Assembly: GCA_025455535.1 (NCBI GenBank)
Contig: JALOMM010000003.1
Coordinates: forward strand, 1-16,574
DNA from: Bacteroidales bacterium
GTDB taxonomy: Bacteria; Bacteroidota; Bacteroidia; Bacteroidales; VadinHA17
Direction: 5' to 3'
Length of the DNA stretch: 16,574 nt
Below are positions 1-7,220 of this stretch, in pieces. A program made the position numbers and the translations under genes. The notes beneath the pieces are model-generated. The model did no database searches. It had not been told where the DNA came from and saw only the letters and a list, made by a program, of their open reading frames with translations. Position 1 is the first letter of the stretch. Every line of letters starts with the position of its first letter.

Positions 1-1307
1 TTAAGTTTCTCCCCTCAGCCGATATTGTCTTCTCGTGGGATGAAAAGAGCAGGGTGCTCAGGGTGAGGCCGGCAGTAAGTTTTCAGAGTAAGACCAGCTA
101 CATCATCAGGATAGGGGCCTCGGCCTGCTCAAGGTGGAAGGTGCCCCTTGCCGCAGCATCAGAGTATGCGTTTGTCACTAAAAACAGGAGTGCGCTGAAG
201 CTGGAGGATGGTTTTCCGTCAGCCGCCACAACAGGTGTCACTCTCTATCCACAGGTAAGATTATGGTTTGATGCCCCGCTGAATCAGTCGACATCACAGG
301 CAGGAATAAGGCTGCTTGATGATCAGGGCCAGTCGCTCGCAAAAGTGAGGGAAGAGTGGCATGAGTCAAACGGGATGGGGGGGTACTTCTTTGAGCTTTC
401 GCAGCCTCTGGCATTGAACAAACAGTACCGCCTCAATGTCAGTTCCTCTGTCACTGATGTTACGGGTCTTTCCACAGGTCAGTCTGCTGAGATTCCATTC
501 ACATCACGCACAAAAAGCTATGAGACCGGCACCACTGTCGAGAGCTATGACAATATTTCTGATTTCTGGGATCCGGATGCCAGCGGCAGCACGGTAGGAA
601 CGGACAATCCTCTTACAACCTTCACTGCATCACCGGAGAGAAAGCGTTCAGGCAGCAATGCCGGGAGGCTCGACTATGTATTCACGGGTGCCGACGGCGG
701 AGTATGCCGTGTCTTTGACACCAGGAAGCCTTCAATCGGCTCTTCGGCTTCAAATCTTTTCGGCATATGGGTTTTCGGTGACATGAGCATGAACATACTG
801 GAATACTGGTTCTACTCTGCCGGTTCCACAAATCATATTGTTTATGTTGACACCCTCGACTGGGCAGGCTGGGACCTGAAGACCATTCCTTTCTCATCCA
901 TCGGCGGAAGCGGCGAAAGGCTTTACCACAGTGTTGTCATAAGGCAGACGCCGGTGGGCGCAAAGAAGGGTACAGTGTGGTTTGACGACGCCACGGTAAT
1001 AGTTCCGACAGCTGTTGAGAAACTGGCGGATGATGCAGGTTCTTTAACAGTCTATCCTAATCCGGCATCCGCATCCGTAACCATAGTCTATGATCTTGCT
1101 TTGCAATCGGCAGTCTCTGTTGACCTGTTCACCGTTGACGGCAGGAGGGTGATGAATATATACACCGGAACGGAGGATCCCGGGCCGAAAATACAAGACT
1201 GGTCTCCGCCGTCCTTCCTGACAGCAGGAACCTATATCATACGGCTTGAACAAAGGTCACCGGCAGGCGTATCGTCATCTGCCGTGCTGCTGCTGCTGGT
1301 AAGGTAG
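1..1307 (+). CDS. Secreted multidomain protein with Ig-like modules and type IX secretion sorting domain (5' partial)
   Basis: The frame is open from the window edge (first full codon at 3), so this is the C-terminal part of a longer protein. GTG at 54 is only an internal codon. In order I see the end of one SbsA/Big_5-like Ig domain (about nt 3-185); a second such domain (about 189-505, with a VRLWFDAPLN-like core); and a beta-rich module (about 534-1000) with the look of a carbohydrate-binding jelly roll, opening near VESYDNISDFWD and closing at GTVWFDDATVIV. Last is a type A sorting domain (about 1041-1307) starting LTVYPNPASASVTIVYDL. That domain directs outer-membrane export and surface attachment or release by the type IX system. 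The catalytic part, if any, lies outside the window. Similar tails occur on Bacteroidota glycosidase-like and amidase-like proteins, but that is only a guess. It converges on ppdK, with a palindromic terminator between them. Confidence 0.85.
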   Translation, partial: KFLPSADIVFSWDEKSRVLRVRPAVSFQSKTSYIIRIGASACSRWKVPLAAASEYAFVTKNRSALKLEDGFPSAATTGVTLYPQVRLWFDAPLNQSTSQAGIRLLDDQGQSLAKVREEWHESNGMGGYFFELSQPLALNKQYRLNVSSSVTDVTGLSTGQSAEIPFTSRTKSYETGTTVESYDNISDFWDPDASGSTVGTDNPLTTFTASPERKRSGSNAGRLDYVFTGADGGVCRVFDTRKPSIGSSASNLFGIWVFGDMSMNILEYWFYSAGSTNHIVYVDTLDWAGWDLKTIPFSSIGGSGERLYHSVVIRQTPVGAKKGTVWFDDATVIVPTAVEKLADDAGSLTVYPNPASASVTIVYDLALQSAVSVDLFTVDGRRVMNIYTGTEDPGPKIQDWSPPSFLTAGTYIIRLEQRSPAGVSSSAVLLLLVR

Positions 1308-1337
1308 ATTCAAACGCACCGTACAGGTATAAAAACA

Positions 1338-1365
1338 GCAGAGGCGTTGCATGCAACGCCTCTGC
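1338..1365. terminator. Bidirectional intrinsic terminator, 28-bp perfect palindrome
   Basis: The arm GCAGAGGCGTTGCA is followed directly by its exact reverse complement, giving 14 + 14 bp without mismatch, centred on GCATGC. RNA from either strand would fold into a GC-rich hairpin with a few central bases as loop. The run of five A at 1331-1335 becomes a U-tract for the minus-strand (ppdK) transcript. On the plus side only a weak T-rich stretch follows (1369-1376). It lies between the stop codons of two convergent genes, the usual place for a shared terminator. Confidence 0.85.
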
Positions 1366-1383
1366 GATGTTTATTAAACGGGA

Positions 1384-4113
1384 TTAGTTTTTGCCGAACT
1401 TTATTGCAGACTGTGCTGCAGCAAGACGTGCAATCGGAACCCTGAACGGGGAGCAGCTGACATAAGTCAGTCCGTTTCTGAAGCAGAACTCCACCGATGC
1501 GGGATCGCCTCCCTGTTCGCCGCAGATGCCTATCTTGAGGTCAGGCCGTGTAGCCCGCCCTTTCTGAACGGACATTGTTATGAGCTGTCCGACGCCGTCC
1601 TGGTCGATTGTCTGGAACGGGTCAGCAGCGAGCATCTTATTGTCAAGATATTCATGCAGGAAGCCGCCGATGTCATCACGGCTGAAACCGAATGTCATCT
1701 GGGTAAGGTCATTGGTACCGAAGGAGAAGAACTCGGCGCTCTTTGCCATACGGTCTGCAAGCAGTGTTGCGCGCGGTATCTCGATCATTGTGCCGTACTT
1801 GTAAGAAATCTTGCTGATTCCAAACTTTTTGCACACCTCGGCGTAAACCCTGTCAACAACTTTCTTCGTGAAGTCGAGTTCTGAGACATCACAGGTCACC
1901 GGAACCATGATCTCGGGCTGCGGATCCCTGCTTTCCTTCATCAGTTCGGCGGTAGCCTCGAAGATGGCTCTGATCTGCATCTCCGATACCTCAGGGTATG
2001 TCACACCCAGGCGTACGCCGCGGTGGCCCATCATCGGGTTTGATTCATGCAGGGCCTCTCCGCGTTTTGCAACAGCCTCAATGGAAATTCCAAGTGCACT
2101 GGCCAGTTCAGCCTGCTTCTCTGCTCCCTGCGGAACGAATTCGTGAAGCGGGGGATCAAGCAGGCGGAACGTCACGGGCAGCCCGTTCATTGCCTCCATG
2201 GTGCTCTTGATATCCTTCTTGACAAAGGGGAAGAGCTCGTTGAGGGCGTTCCTTCTTTCAGCCTCGGTAGAGCTGAGAATCATTTTGCGCAGGAGGAAGA
2301 GCGGCTGTTCTGACCCTTTGCCGTAGAACATATGTTCTGTACGGAAGAGGCCTATCCCTTCAGCTCCGAACTCACGTGCAATCTTTGCATCGTCAGGGGT
2401 GTCGCAGTTGGTTCGAACACCCATGGTACGGAACTTGTCAACCATTTTCATGAAGGTCTGGAACCTTGGGTTCTCGGAGGCATCCATGAGTGCAATTGCA
2501 CCTTTATAAACATTTCCTCTTGTTCCGTTCAGCGTTATTACGTCACCCTCACTGAGCACGATGTCAGTGCCTGTTATCCTTGCCTTTTTGGCTGCTGCTT
2601 CAACATGCATACCACCGGCGCCGACGATGCAGCACTTACCCCAGCCTCTTGCGACGAGGGCTGCGTGTGATGTCATCCCTCCGCGGGCGGTAAGGATACC
2701 TTCTGCAGCGCGCATCCCTTCAACGTCCTCAGGGTTGGTCTCCTCGCGCACAAGGATCACCTTTTCGCCCCTGCGGTTCCAGGCGACTGCATCTTCAGCC
2801 GTGAAAACGATCTTGCCGACAGCGGCGCCCGGTCCTGCCGGAAGACCCTTCACGAGAGGAGTCACTTTCTTCTCGGCTGCAGGGTCACAGATAGGATGGA
2901 GGAGCTCATCAAGCTGTGCAGGGTCAACCCGCATGACAGCCTTCTTCTCGTCTATCAGTCCCTCTGCAAGCATATCCATAGCCATGTTAAGGGCGGCAGT
3001 GCCTGTACGCTTTCCGGCGCGGCACTGAAGCATATAAAGCGTCCCTTCCTGGATGGTGAACTCGATGTCAAGCATGTCATGGAATGCCTTTTCAAGGGTG
3101 TTCCTTATTTCAACAAGCTCCTTGTATGTTCCCGGCATCGACTCCTGCATGCTGTGGAGGTGCTTATTCTGTTCGTTCTTTGTGTCATCGTTGAGCGGGT
3201 TCGGGGTGCGGATACCTGCCACAACGTCTTCTCCCTGTGCATTTACAAGCCACTCGCCGTAGAAGATGTTATCACCTGTTGCCGGGTTACGGGTAAAGGC
3301 GACACCGGTAGCCGATGAGTCACCCATGTTGCCGAACACCATAGCCTGTACGTTTACAGCTGTGCCCCACTCATCCGGAATACCCTCTATGCGACGGTAT
3401 GATACAGCCTTCTTCCCGTTCCAGCTTTTAAATACGGCTTTGATGCCTCCCTCAAGCTGCTCACGTGCATCATCGGGAAACTCCTTGCCGAGTGAATTCT
3501 TCACCCTTTTCTTAAACTCTTCAGCAAGATGCTTCAGGTCATCAGAAGAAAGATCTGTGTCTGACTTGAATCCTTTTTTGTGCTTGTACTCATCAAGCAT
3601 CTCATCGAGCTGCTTGCGAATCCCTTTTCCGTCGGTCGGTTCAATTCCTTCTGCCTTTTCCATGACCACGTCAGCATACATCATTATCAGACGGCGGTAT
3701 GAATCCCATACAAACCTGGGGTTATTTGTCTTTTTGATGAGACCGGGAATTGTCTCTGAACAAAGTCCGATATTGAGAACTGTATCCATCATGCCCGGCA
3801 TCGAACTGCGGGCACCGGAACGGCACGAGACGAGAAGGGCATTCTCCCTGTCACCGTATTTCATCCCCATTGCTGCCTCTGCCTTTTTCATAGCTTCCCA
3901 TACCTCAGGCATGAGTTCTGCAGGCAGCTCACAGTTGTTCTCATAATATTCCGTACATACATCAGTGGTGATTGTAAATCCGGCAGGCACCGGCAGTCCG
4001 AGGAGACACATCTCAGCCAGGTTGGCACCTTTTCCACCAAGCAGATTTTTCATATCTGCCTTACCATCAGCAGTTTTGTTGCCGAAGGAATAAACACGTT
4101 TAACTTTTGACAT
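1384..4113 (-). CDS. ppdK: Pyruvate, phosphate dikinase
   Basis: This cytosolic enzyme reversibly converts pyruvate + ATP + Pi to PEP + AMP + PPi. Its 909 residues give a complete protein of family length. The N-terminal ATP-grasp part begins with LLGGKGANLAEM (about 24-35) and contains SCRSGARSSMPGMMDT (about 96-111). The swivelling phosphohistidine domain has GGMTSHAALVARG at 478-490, with His483 the expected phospho-carrier and Thr481 the position that regulatory proteins phosphorylate in this family. The C-terminal TIM barrel shows LFRTEHMF (589-596), FRLLDPPLHEF (649-659), the metal ligand Glu778 in IEIPRA, GTNDLTQMTFG (799-809) and the catalytic-loop Cys887 in YVSCSPFRVPIARL. All key residues are present. 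PEP synthase and PTS enzyme I are excluded by the PPDK-specific N-terminal motifs and the length. It is likely transcribed from its own promoter in the 87-bp gap to xerD and ends at the palindrome at 1338-1365. No gene for the known bifunctional PPDK regulator is in the window. Confidence 0.98.
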   Translation of the reverse strand: MSKVKRVYSFGNKTADGKADMKNLLGGKGANLAEMCLLGLPVPAGFTITTDVCTEYYENNCELPAELMPEVWEAMKKAEAAMGMKYGDRENALLVSCRSGARSSMPGMMDTVLNIGLCSETIPGLIKKTNNPRFVWDSYRRLIMMYADVVMEKAEGIEPTDGKGIRKQLDEMLDEYKHKKGFKSDTDLSSDDLKHLAEEFKKRVKNSLGKEFPDDAREQLEGGIKAVFKSWNGKKAVSYRRIEGIPDEWGTAVNVQAMVFGNMGDSSATGVAFTRNPATGDNIFYGEWLVNAQGEDVVAGIRTPNPLNDDTKNEQNKHLHSMQESMPGTYKELVEIRNTLEKAFHDMLDIEFTIQEGTLYMLQCRAGKRTGTAALNMAMDMLAEGLIDEKKAVMRVDPAQLDELLHPICDPAAEKKVTPLVKGLPAGPGAAVGKIVFTAEDAVAWNRRGEKVILVREETNPEDVEGMRAAEGILTARGGMTSHAALVARGWGKCCIVGAGGMHVEAAAKKARITGTDIVLSEGDVITLNGTRGNVYKGAIALMDASENPRFQTFMKMVDKFRTMGVRTNCDTPDDAKIAREFGAEGIGLFRTEHMFYGKGSEQPLFLLRKMILSSTEAERRNALNELFPFVKKDIKSTMEAMNGLPVTFRLLDPPLHEFVPQGAEKQAELASALGISIEAVAKRGEALHESNPMMGHRGVRLGVTYPEVSEMQIRAIFEATAELMKESRDPQPEIMVPVTCDVSELDFTKKVVDRVYAEVCKKFGISKISYKYGTMIEIPRATLLADRMAKSAEFFSFGTNDLTQMTFGFSRDDIGGFLHEYLDNKMLAADPFQTIDQDGVGQLITMSVQKGRATRPDLKIGICGEQGGDPASVEFCFRNGLTYVSCSPFRVPIARLAAAQSAIKFGKN

Positions 4114-4159
4114 AGTTTATCTTAATTATAATTATTAAAAAAGCCTTTTTTTCGATCCG

Positions 4160-4190
4160 CAAAAATATAAATTATGCTGATATTAAGAAA
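4160..4190 (-). promoter_or_regulatory. Predicted Bacteroidota-type promoter of ppdK
   Basis: On the minus strand TATTTTTG (4167-4160) fits the Bacteroidota -7 consensus TAnnTTTG exactly. Nineteen bases upstream lies TTTC (4190-4187), 3 of 4 matches to the -33 element TTTG. The predicted start is near 4154, giving a leader of about 40 nt that is A/T-rich and lacks a clear Shine-Dalgarno sequence, as is common in this phylum. The surrounding DNA is AT-rich, so a chance match is possible. Confidence 0.55.
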
Positions 4191-4200
4191 CACCTTTTAA

Positions 4201-5106
4201 TTAATGTTTTGACCTCGGATGGAACATAATGAGAGTGTCTCTCAGGTAACTCCTGTCGATATGAGTATATATCTCTGTGGTTGTAATTGATTCATGGCCA
4301 AGCATCTCCTGTACAGCACGCAGGTCGGCACCCCCTTCAACGAGATGTGTGGCGAAGGAATGGCGGAAGGTGTGAGGGCTTATCTTTTTTCGTATGCCGG
4401 CGGCGTCAGCCAGTTTTTTTATGATTGTGAAAATCATCACCCTGGTCAGCCTCCTGCCCCGCCTGTTGAGGAAAATAATATTCCCGTCAGTGATAACCGG
4501 AAGGCTGTTTCTTGTCTCCAGATAATTGTCTATCTCTTTCAATGCCACTGAACCGATTGGCACAAGCCTTTGCTTGTTACCCTTGCCGGTCACGGTGACA
4601 AAGCCTTCACTCCGGTGCATATCAGTAAGTTTCATGTTTACCAGTTCTGACACGCGAAGCCCGCAGCTGTACATGGTTTCTATCATTGCCCTGTTTCTGT
4701 GGCCTTCAGGGAGGCTGAGGTCAATGGCAGCAATAATCCTGTCTATCTCCTCAGTGGTCAGTACCTCGGGCAGTTTCATCCCCACCCTCGGCGATTCAAG
4801 CAACGTTGACGGGTCCTCTGTTATGATCCCTTCAATGATCAGGTACCTGAAGAAAGCCCTGATACCTGAAATCAGCCTGGCCTGTGTCCGTGCAGAATTA
4901 TTGCTGCCGGCGCCTGATGCCACGAAATCACTCAGGTCGCTATAAGTGATCCCGGCAGGGTTCCTCTCTTTCTTATTCTCACTTAAGAATTCCCTCAGTT
5001 TACGCAAGTCGTTGAGATATGCTGCAACACTGTTGTGTGAGAGTGACCTCTCGATCATGAGGTAACTCCGGTAACCTCTCAGTGCTGTTATCCATTCCTT
5101 ATCCAT
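4201..5106 (-). CDS. xerD: Tyrosine recombinase XerD
   Basis: This recombinase acts with a partner (XerC-type) at dif to resolve chromosome dimers at division. The 301 residues match the family length. The N-terminal SAM-like core-binding domain spans about 5-90 (RGYRSYLMIERSLSHNSVAAY). The C-terminal catalytic domain spans about 112-295 and carries the full residue set: Arg151 (CGLRVSELV), Lys175 (GKGNKQRLVPIG), His245 and Arg248 (PHTFRHSFATHL), His271 (LGHESITTTEIY) and nucleophile Tyr280. Length, the HTFRHSFATHL signature and housekeeping neighbours favour XerD over a phage or integron integrase; distinction from XerC rests on overall resemblance only. Its stop codon is 87 bp upstream of the ppdK start on the same strand, so read-through into ppdK is possible, since I see no strong terminator between them. 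It is transcribed divergently from aroQ. The ATG at 5106 starts right at the SAM-like domain. Confidence 0.93.
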   Translation of the reverse strand: MDKEWITALRGYRSYLMIERSLSHNSVAAYLNDLRKLREFLSENKKERNPAGITYSDLSDFVASGAGSNNSARTQARLISGIRAFFRYLIIEGIITEDPSTLLESPRVGMKLPEVLTTEEIDRIIAAIDLSLPEGHRNRAMIETMYSCGLRVSELVNMKLTDMHRSEGFVTVTGKGNKQRLVPIGSVALKEIDNYLETRNSLPVITDGNIIFLNRRGRRLTRVMIFTIIKKLADAAGIRKKISPHTFRHSFATHLVEGGADLRAVQEMLGHESITTTEIYTHIDRSYLRDTLIMFHPRSKH

Positions 5107-5125
5107 CTGTCCGTAAACTGACGGT

Positions 5126-5133
5126 CAAAGTTA
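5126..5133 (-). promoter_or_regulatory. Predicted -7 element for xerD
   Basis: The minus-strand TAACTTTG matches TAnnTTTG exactly and ends 19 bases before the xerD ATG at 5106, so the leader would be very short (about 12-15 nt). The best -33 candidate is a weak TTTA 21 bases upstream. The box overlaps the CGGTCA copy at 5122-5127, so a protein bound there could block it. Confidence 0.45.
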
Positions 5134-5172
5134 TATCATATTAAATAATCTCCGTAAATCCGGTCATTTCTT

Positions 5173-5180
5173 TATTTTTG
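5173..5180 (+). promoter_or_regulatory. Predicted -7 element for the aroQ-pyk gene run
   Basis: The plus-strand TATTTTTG matches TAnnTTTG exactly and is the same octamer as in the ppdK promoter candidate. I see no clear TTTG -33 element 18-21 bases upstream. Transcription would start near 5186, so the heptamer repeats at 5203-5251 would lie inside a leader of about 110 nt. The box is bracketed by the inverted heptamers CGGTCAT (5161-5167) and ATGACCG (5185-5191). Confidence 0.45.
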
Positions 5181-5202
5181 CATCATGACCGCATGACCGC
5201 AA

Positions 5203-5251
5203 GGCAAAAGGCAAAAGGAGAAAGGCAAAAGGGAAAAGGCAAAAGGGAAAA
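5203..5251. repeat. Tandem purine-rich heptamer array (seven units)
   Basis: There are seven consecutive 7-bp units: GGCAAAA, GGCAAAA, GGAGAAA, GGCAAAA, GGGAAAA, GGCAAAA, GGGAAAA. The array lies in the predicted aroQ leader, between the -7-like box and the ribosome binding site. A unit of 7 is not a multiple of 3 and the array has no stop codon on the minus strand, so it can spawn spurious Phe/Leu/Pro-rich reading frames there. It contains several Shine-Dalgarno-like purine runs but no start codon. Origin is probably replication slippage; function is unknown. Confidence 0.8.
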
Positions 5252-5280
5252 GTTTAAAGAGATTAGATCCCGGACATATT

Positions 5281-5288
5281 GAGAGGAG
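5281..5288 (+). promoter_or_regulatory. Ribosome binding site of aroQ
   Basis: GAGAGGAG lies 6 bases before ATG 5295 and 9 bases before a second ATG at 5298. It is a strong Shine-Dalgarno match and supports starting aroQ at one of these ATGs rather than at the in-frame TTG at 5292. Confidence 0.6.
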
Positions 5289-5294
5289 ACTTTG

Positions 5295-5726
5295 ATGATG
5301 AGAATTGCGATAATTAACGGGCCGAATCTGAATCTGCTCGGAGTGCGGCAGCCTGAGATTTACGGCAGCACCGGATTCAACGAATACATGAGTGAGATGG
5401 GGTCCCTGTTTCCAGACATTGCATTCGTTTATACACAGTCCAATATCGAAGGAGAGCTTGTCAGCCTGGTCCAGGAAGCCGGGATAAAATGTGACGGAAT
5501 CATAATCAATCCGGGGGGATACACTCATACCTCGGTAGCGATAGCTGACGCAATTGCTGCTGTCAGGGTTCCAGTCATTGAAGTTCACATCTCGAACCTC
5601 CTTTCAAGGGAAGAATTCAGGCATTCAAGCATTACGGGGAGATATTGCCGTGGAACAATAATGGGACTGGGGCTCGACGGATACAGGCTGGCAGTGAAGG
5701 CAATAATGAAGATATCAGATAAATAA
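5295..5726 (+). CDS. aroQ: 3-dehydroquinate dehydratase, type II
   Basis: This enzyme removes water from 3-dehydroquinate to give 3-dehydroshikimate in the shikimate pathway (cytosol, normally a dodecamer). The 143 residues match the type II family, which is unrelated to AroD. The N-terminus has IINGPNLNLLGVRQPEIYG, with Arg18 and catalytic Tyr23 in the flexible lid. INPGGYTHTSVA (71-82) gives Asn72 and His78; most family members have INPGAYTHTS, so Gly75 is a small variation. EVHISN (96-101) supplies catalytic His98, and REEFRH (105-110) supplies Arg109. It is the first gene of a tight + strand run, with its stop 8 bp before pyk. AroB, the preceding enzyme of the pathway, is at the far end of the window. 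I chose ATG 5295 for spacing to GAGAGGAG; 5298 would remove one Met. Confidence 0.96.
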   Translation: MMRIAIINGPNLNLLGVRQPEIYGSTGFNEYMSEMGSLFPDIAFVYTQSNIEGELVSLVQEAGIKCDGIIINPGGYTHTSVAIADAIAAVRVPVIEVHISNLLSREEFRHSSITGRYCRGTIMGLGLDGYRLAVKAIMKISDK

Positions 5727-5734
5727 ACCGGAGA

Positions 5735-7192
5735 ATGGCAAAAGGATTTATTAAGAAGCGGACAAAAATCGTTGCAACCATTTCTGACAAGAACTGCGAA
5801 CCCGATTTTCTCAGGAAACTGCATGAAGCAGGAGTGGATGTAGTGAGGATAAACTCAGCCCACCTCTCACCGGAAGGGGTGATGAAGATCGTTAACAATA
5901 CCCGCAGTATTTCAGATAAGATAGCTATACTGCTTGATACCAAGGGTCCTGAGATAAGAACCACCATATGTGACGAACCCATCCGATTCCTGAAAGGGCA
6001 GAAGATTAAGATTGCCGGCAACGGCGACGCCAAAACAACAGGCTCTGTCATCAATGTAAATTACGGAGATATTGCCAGGCAGGTACCTTCAGGGGCAGTC
6101 ATACTGATCGATGACGGTGAGCTCGAGATAAAGATTACAGGCAAAAGAGGCGATGAACTGGAAGGTACCATTGAGAATGACGGCACACTTGGATCAAGGA
6201 AGACTGTAAATATTCCGCAGGTAAGGATAAATCTGCCTTCCGTAAGTCAGCGAGATCTGATATTCATTGACCTTGCCGTGAAGCTTGACCTTGAGTTCAT
6301 AGCCCATTCATTTGTAAGAACAAAGAAAGATATCCTGGCTGTTCAGAAGATCCTTGACGGTCACGGAAGTCAGATAAAGATCATAGCCAAGATAGAGAAC
6401 CAGCAGGGTGTCGACAACCTGGAGGAGATCATGGACCATTCATACGGAATAATGGTTGCCAGGGGCGATCTCGCCATAGAGGTCCCTTTTGAGAGGATAC
6501 CGGGCATCCAGCGTATGATAATTTCCAGATGCATAGAGAAGCGCAAGCCGGTCATCGTGGCCACACAGATGCTTCACTCGATGATCACCAATCCGAGGCC
6601 TACAAGGGCGGAGGTGAGTGATGTAGCCAATGCCGTTTACAGTCAGACTGATGCCCTTATGCTCAGCGGCGAAACGGCATCCGGGAAATTCCCGCTCGAG
6701 TCGGTAAAGACCATGACCAGGATAGCAGCTGAGATTGAGATGGAGAAGGACAAATACCTGGAGATGCCTGCCGGGTCACTCAGCGGTGAGGTGTCAGCAT
6801 ACCTGGCAAAGGTTGCCGTTAAGACCGCAATAAGGGTAAATGCGAGAGCTATCCTTGCTGACACCGTAAAGGGGACAGCAATAAGGAATATGGCTGCGTA
6901 CCGCGGTGTGAACCCGGTGGTGGCACAGTGCTATACCTACCGCACCATGAGGGAACTCGCATTGTCTTACGGGGTGATACCGGTATTCATTGAGAAGAAA
7001 GAATCGGTTGATGAATTCATCCGTACTTCACTCAGGGACCTTCTCAAGAGACATGTCCTGAAAGACAGCGATATACTTGTGCTTCTCGCCGGGAACTTCT
7101 CCAGGGGATCAGGATTCTCATTCATAGAGGTGGGAACCGTGGAATACCTGAAGGAAAGGGTAATGATGGGAAAAAATGATCTCATGGCTTGA
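5735..7192 (+). CDS. pyk: Pyruvate kinase
   Basis: This glycolytic enzyme transfers phosphate from PEP to ADP, giving pyruvate and ATP. The 485 residues hold the TIM barrel with inserted B domain (about 75-170) and a C-terminal domain (about 352-480). Visible motifs are LLDTKGPEIRT (66-76), IIAKIENQQG (216-225, with Lys219 and metal ligand Glu221), VARGDLAIEVP (241-251, Asp245), VIVATQML (273-280) and PTRAEVSDVANAV with LMLSGETASGKFP. Two motifs differ from textbook enzymes. TKIVATISDKN replaces TKIVATIGPAS near the N-terminus. VVRINSAHLS replaces the usual RxNFSH, so the Ser that helps bind K+ is Ala42. I recall such variants from Bacteroidota enzymes. The ATG is 8 bp after the aroQ stop. 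An in-frame stop at 5720 rules out an upstream start, and GGAG sits only 1 nt before the ATG, suggesting translation coupled to aroQ. Confidence 0.96.
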   Translation: MAKGFIKKRTKIVATISDKNCEPDFLRKLHEAGVDVVRINSAHLSPEGVMKIVNNTRSISDKIAILLDTKGPEIRTTICDEPIRFLKGQKIKIAGNGDAKTTGSVINVNYGDIARQVPSGAVILIDDGELEIKITGKRGDELEGTIENDGTLGSRKTVNIPQVRINLPSVSQRDLIFIDLAVKLDLEFIAHSFVRTKKDILAVQKILDGHGSQIKIIAKIENQQGVDNLEEIMDHSYGIMVARGDLAIEVPFERIPGIQRMIISRCIEKRKPVIVATQMLHSMITNPRPTRAEVSDVANAVYSQTDALMLSGETASGKFPLESVKTMTRIAAEIEMEKDKYLEMPAGSLSGEVSAYLAKVAVKTAIRVNARAILADTVKGTAIRNMAAYRGVNPVVAQCYTYRTMRELALSYGVIPVFIEKKESVDEFIRTSLRDLLKRHVLKDSDILVLLAGNFSRGSGFSFIEVGTVEYLKERVMMGKNDLMA

Positions 7193-7220
7193 TTTTTGCT
7201 GTATCTGAAGGAATGCCGGT

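Larger units (their letters stand above)
5110..5199. repeat. Four-copy TGACCG/CGGTCA motif cluster between xerD and aroQ (possible operator)
   Basis: CGGTCA occurs at 5122-5127 and, as CGGTCAT, at 5161-5167. Its inverse occurs twice in the tandem 8-mer CATGACCG at 5184-5191 and 5192-5199. The first two copies belong to a longer imperfect direct repeat: TCCGTAAACTGACGGTCA at 5110-5127 and TCCGTAAATCCGGTCA at 5151-5166, offset by about 40 bp, close to four helical turns. The copies touch the xerD -7 box and flank the aroQ -7 box. The layout suggests a shared regulator of both directions; no such regulator is recognisable in the window, and the function is inference. Confidence 0.5.

Noticed and set aside
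3266..3946. Long open frame of 226 codons on the + strand opposite ppdK
   Set aside because: It lies wholly antisense to a clear 909-aa enzyme, has Ser/Pro-rich low-information content and no recognisable domain. It is a codon-bias shadow.
4131..4152. A/T-rich hairpin-like run (TTAAAAAAGCC followed by T-run) after xerD
   Set aside because: The stem is A/T only with almost no loop, and it falls in the predicted ppdK leader. It is not a convincing terminator.
4201..5106. Tyrosine recombinase as part of an integrative element
   Set aside because: Length, motifs and conserved housekeeping neighbours fit XerD. There are no attachment repeats, tRNA, excisionase or phage genes around.
5172..5588. 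Minus-strand 138-codon open frame with a Phe/Leu/Pro-rich repetitive C-terminus
   Set aside because: It is antisense to aroQ, and its repetitive part is just the translated heptamer array, which is open on that strand.
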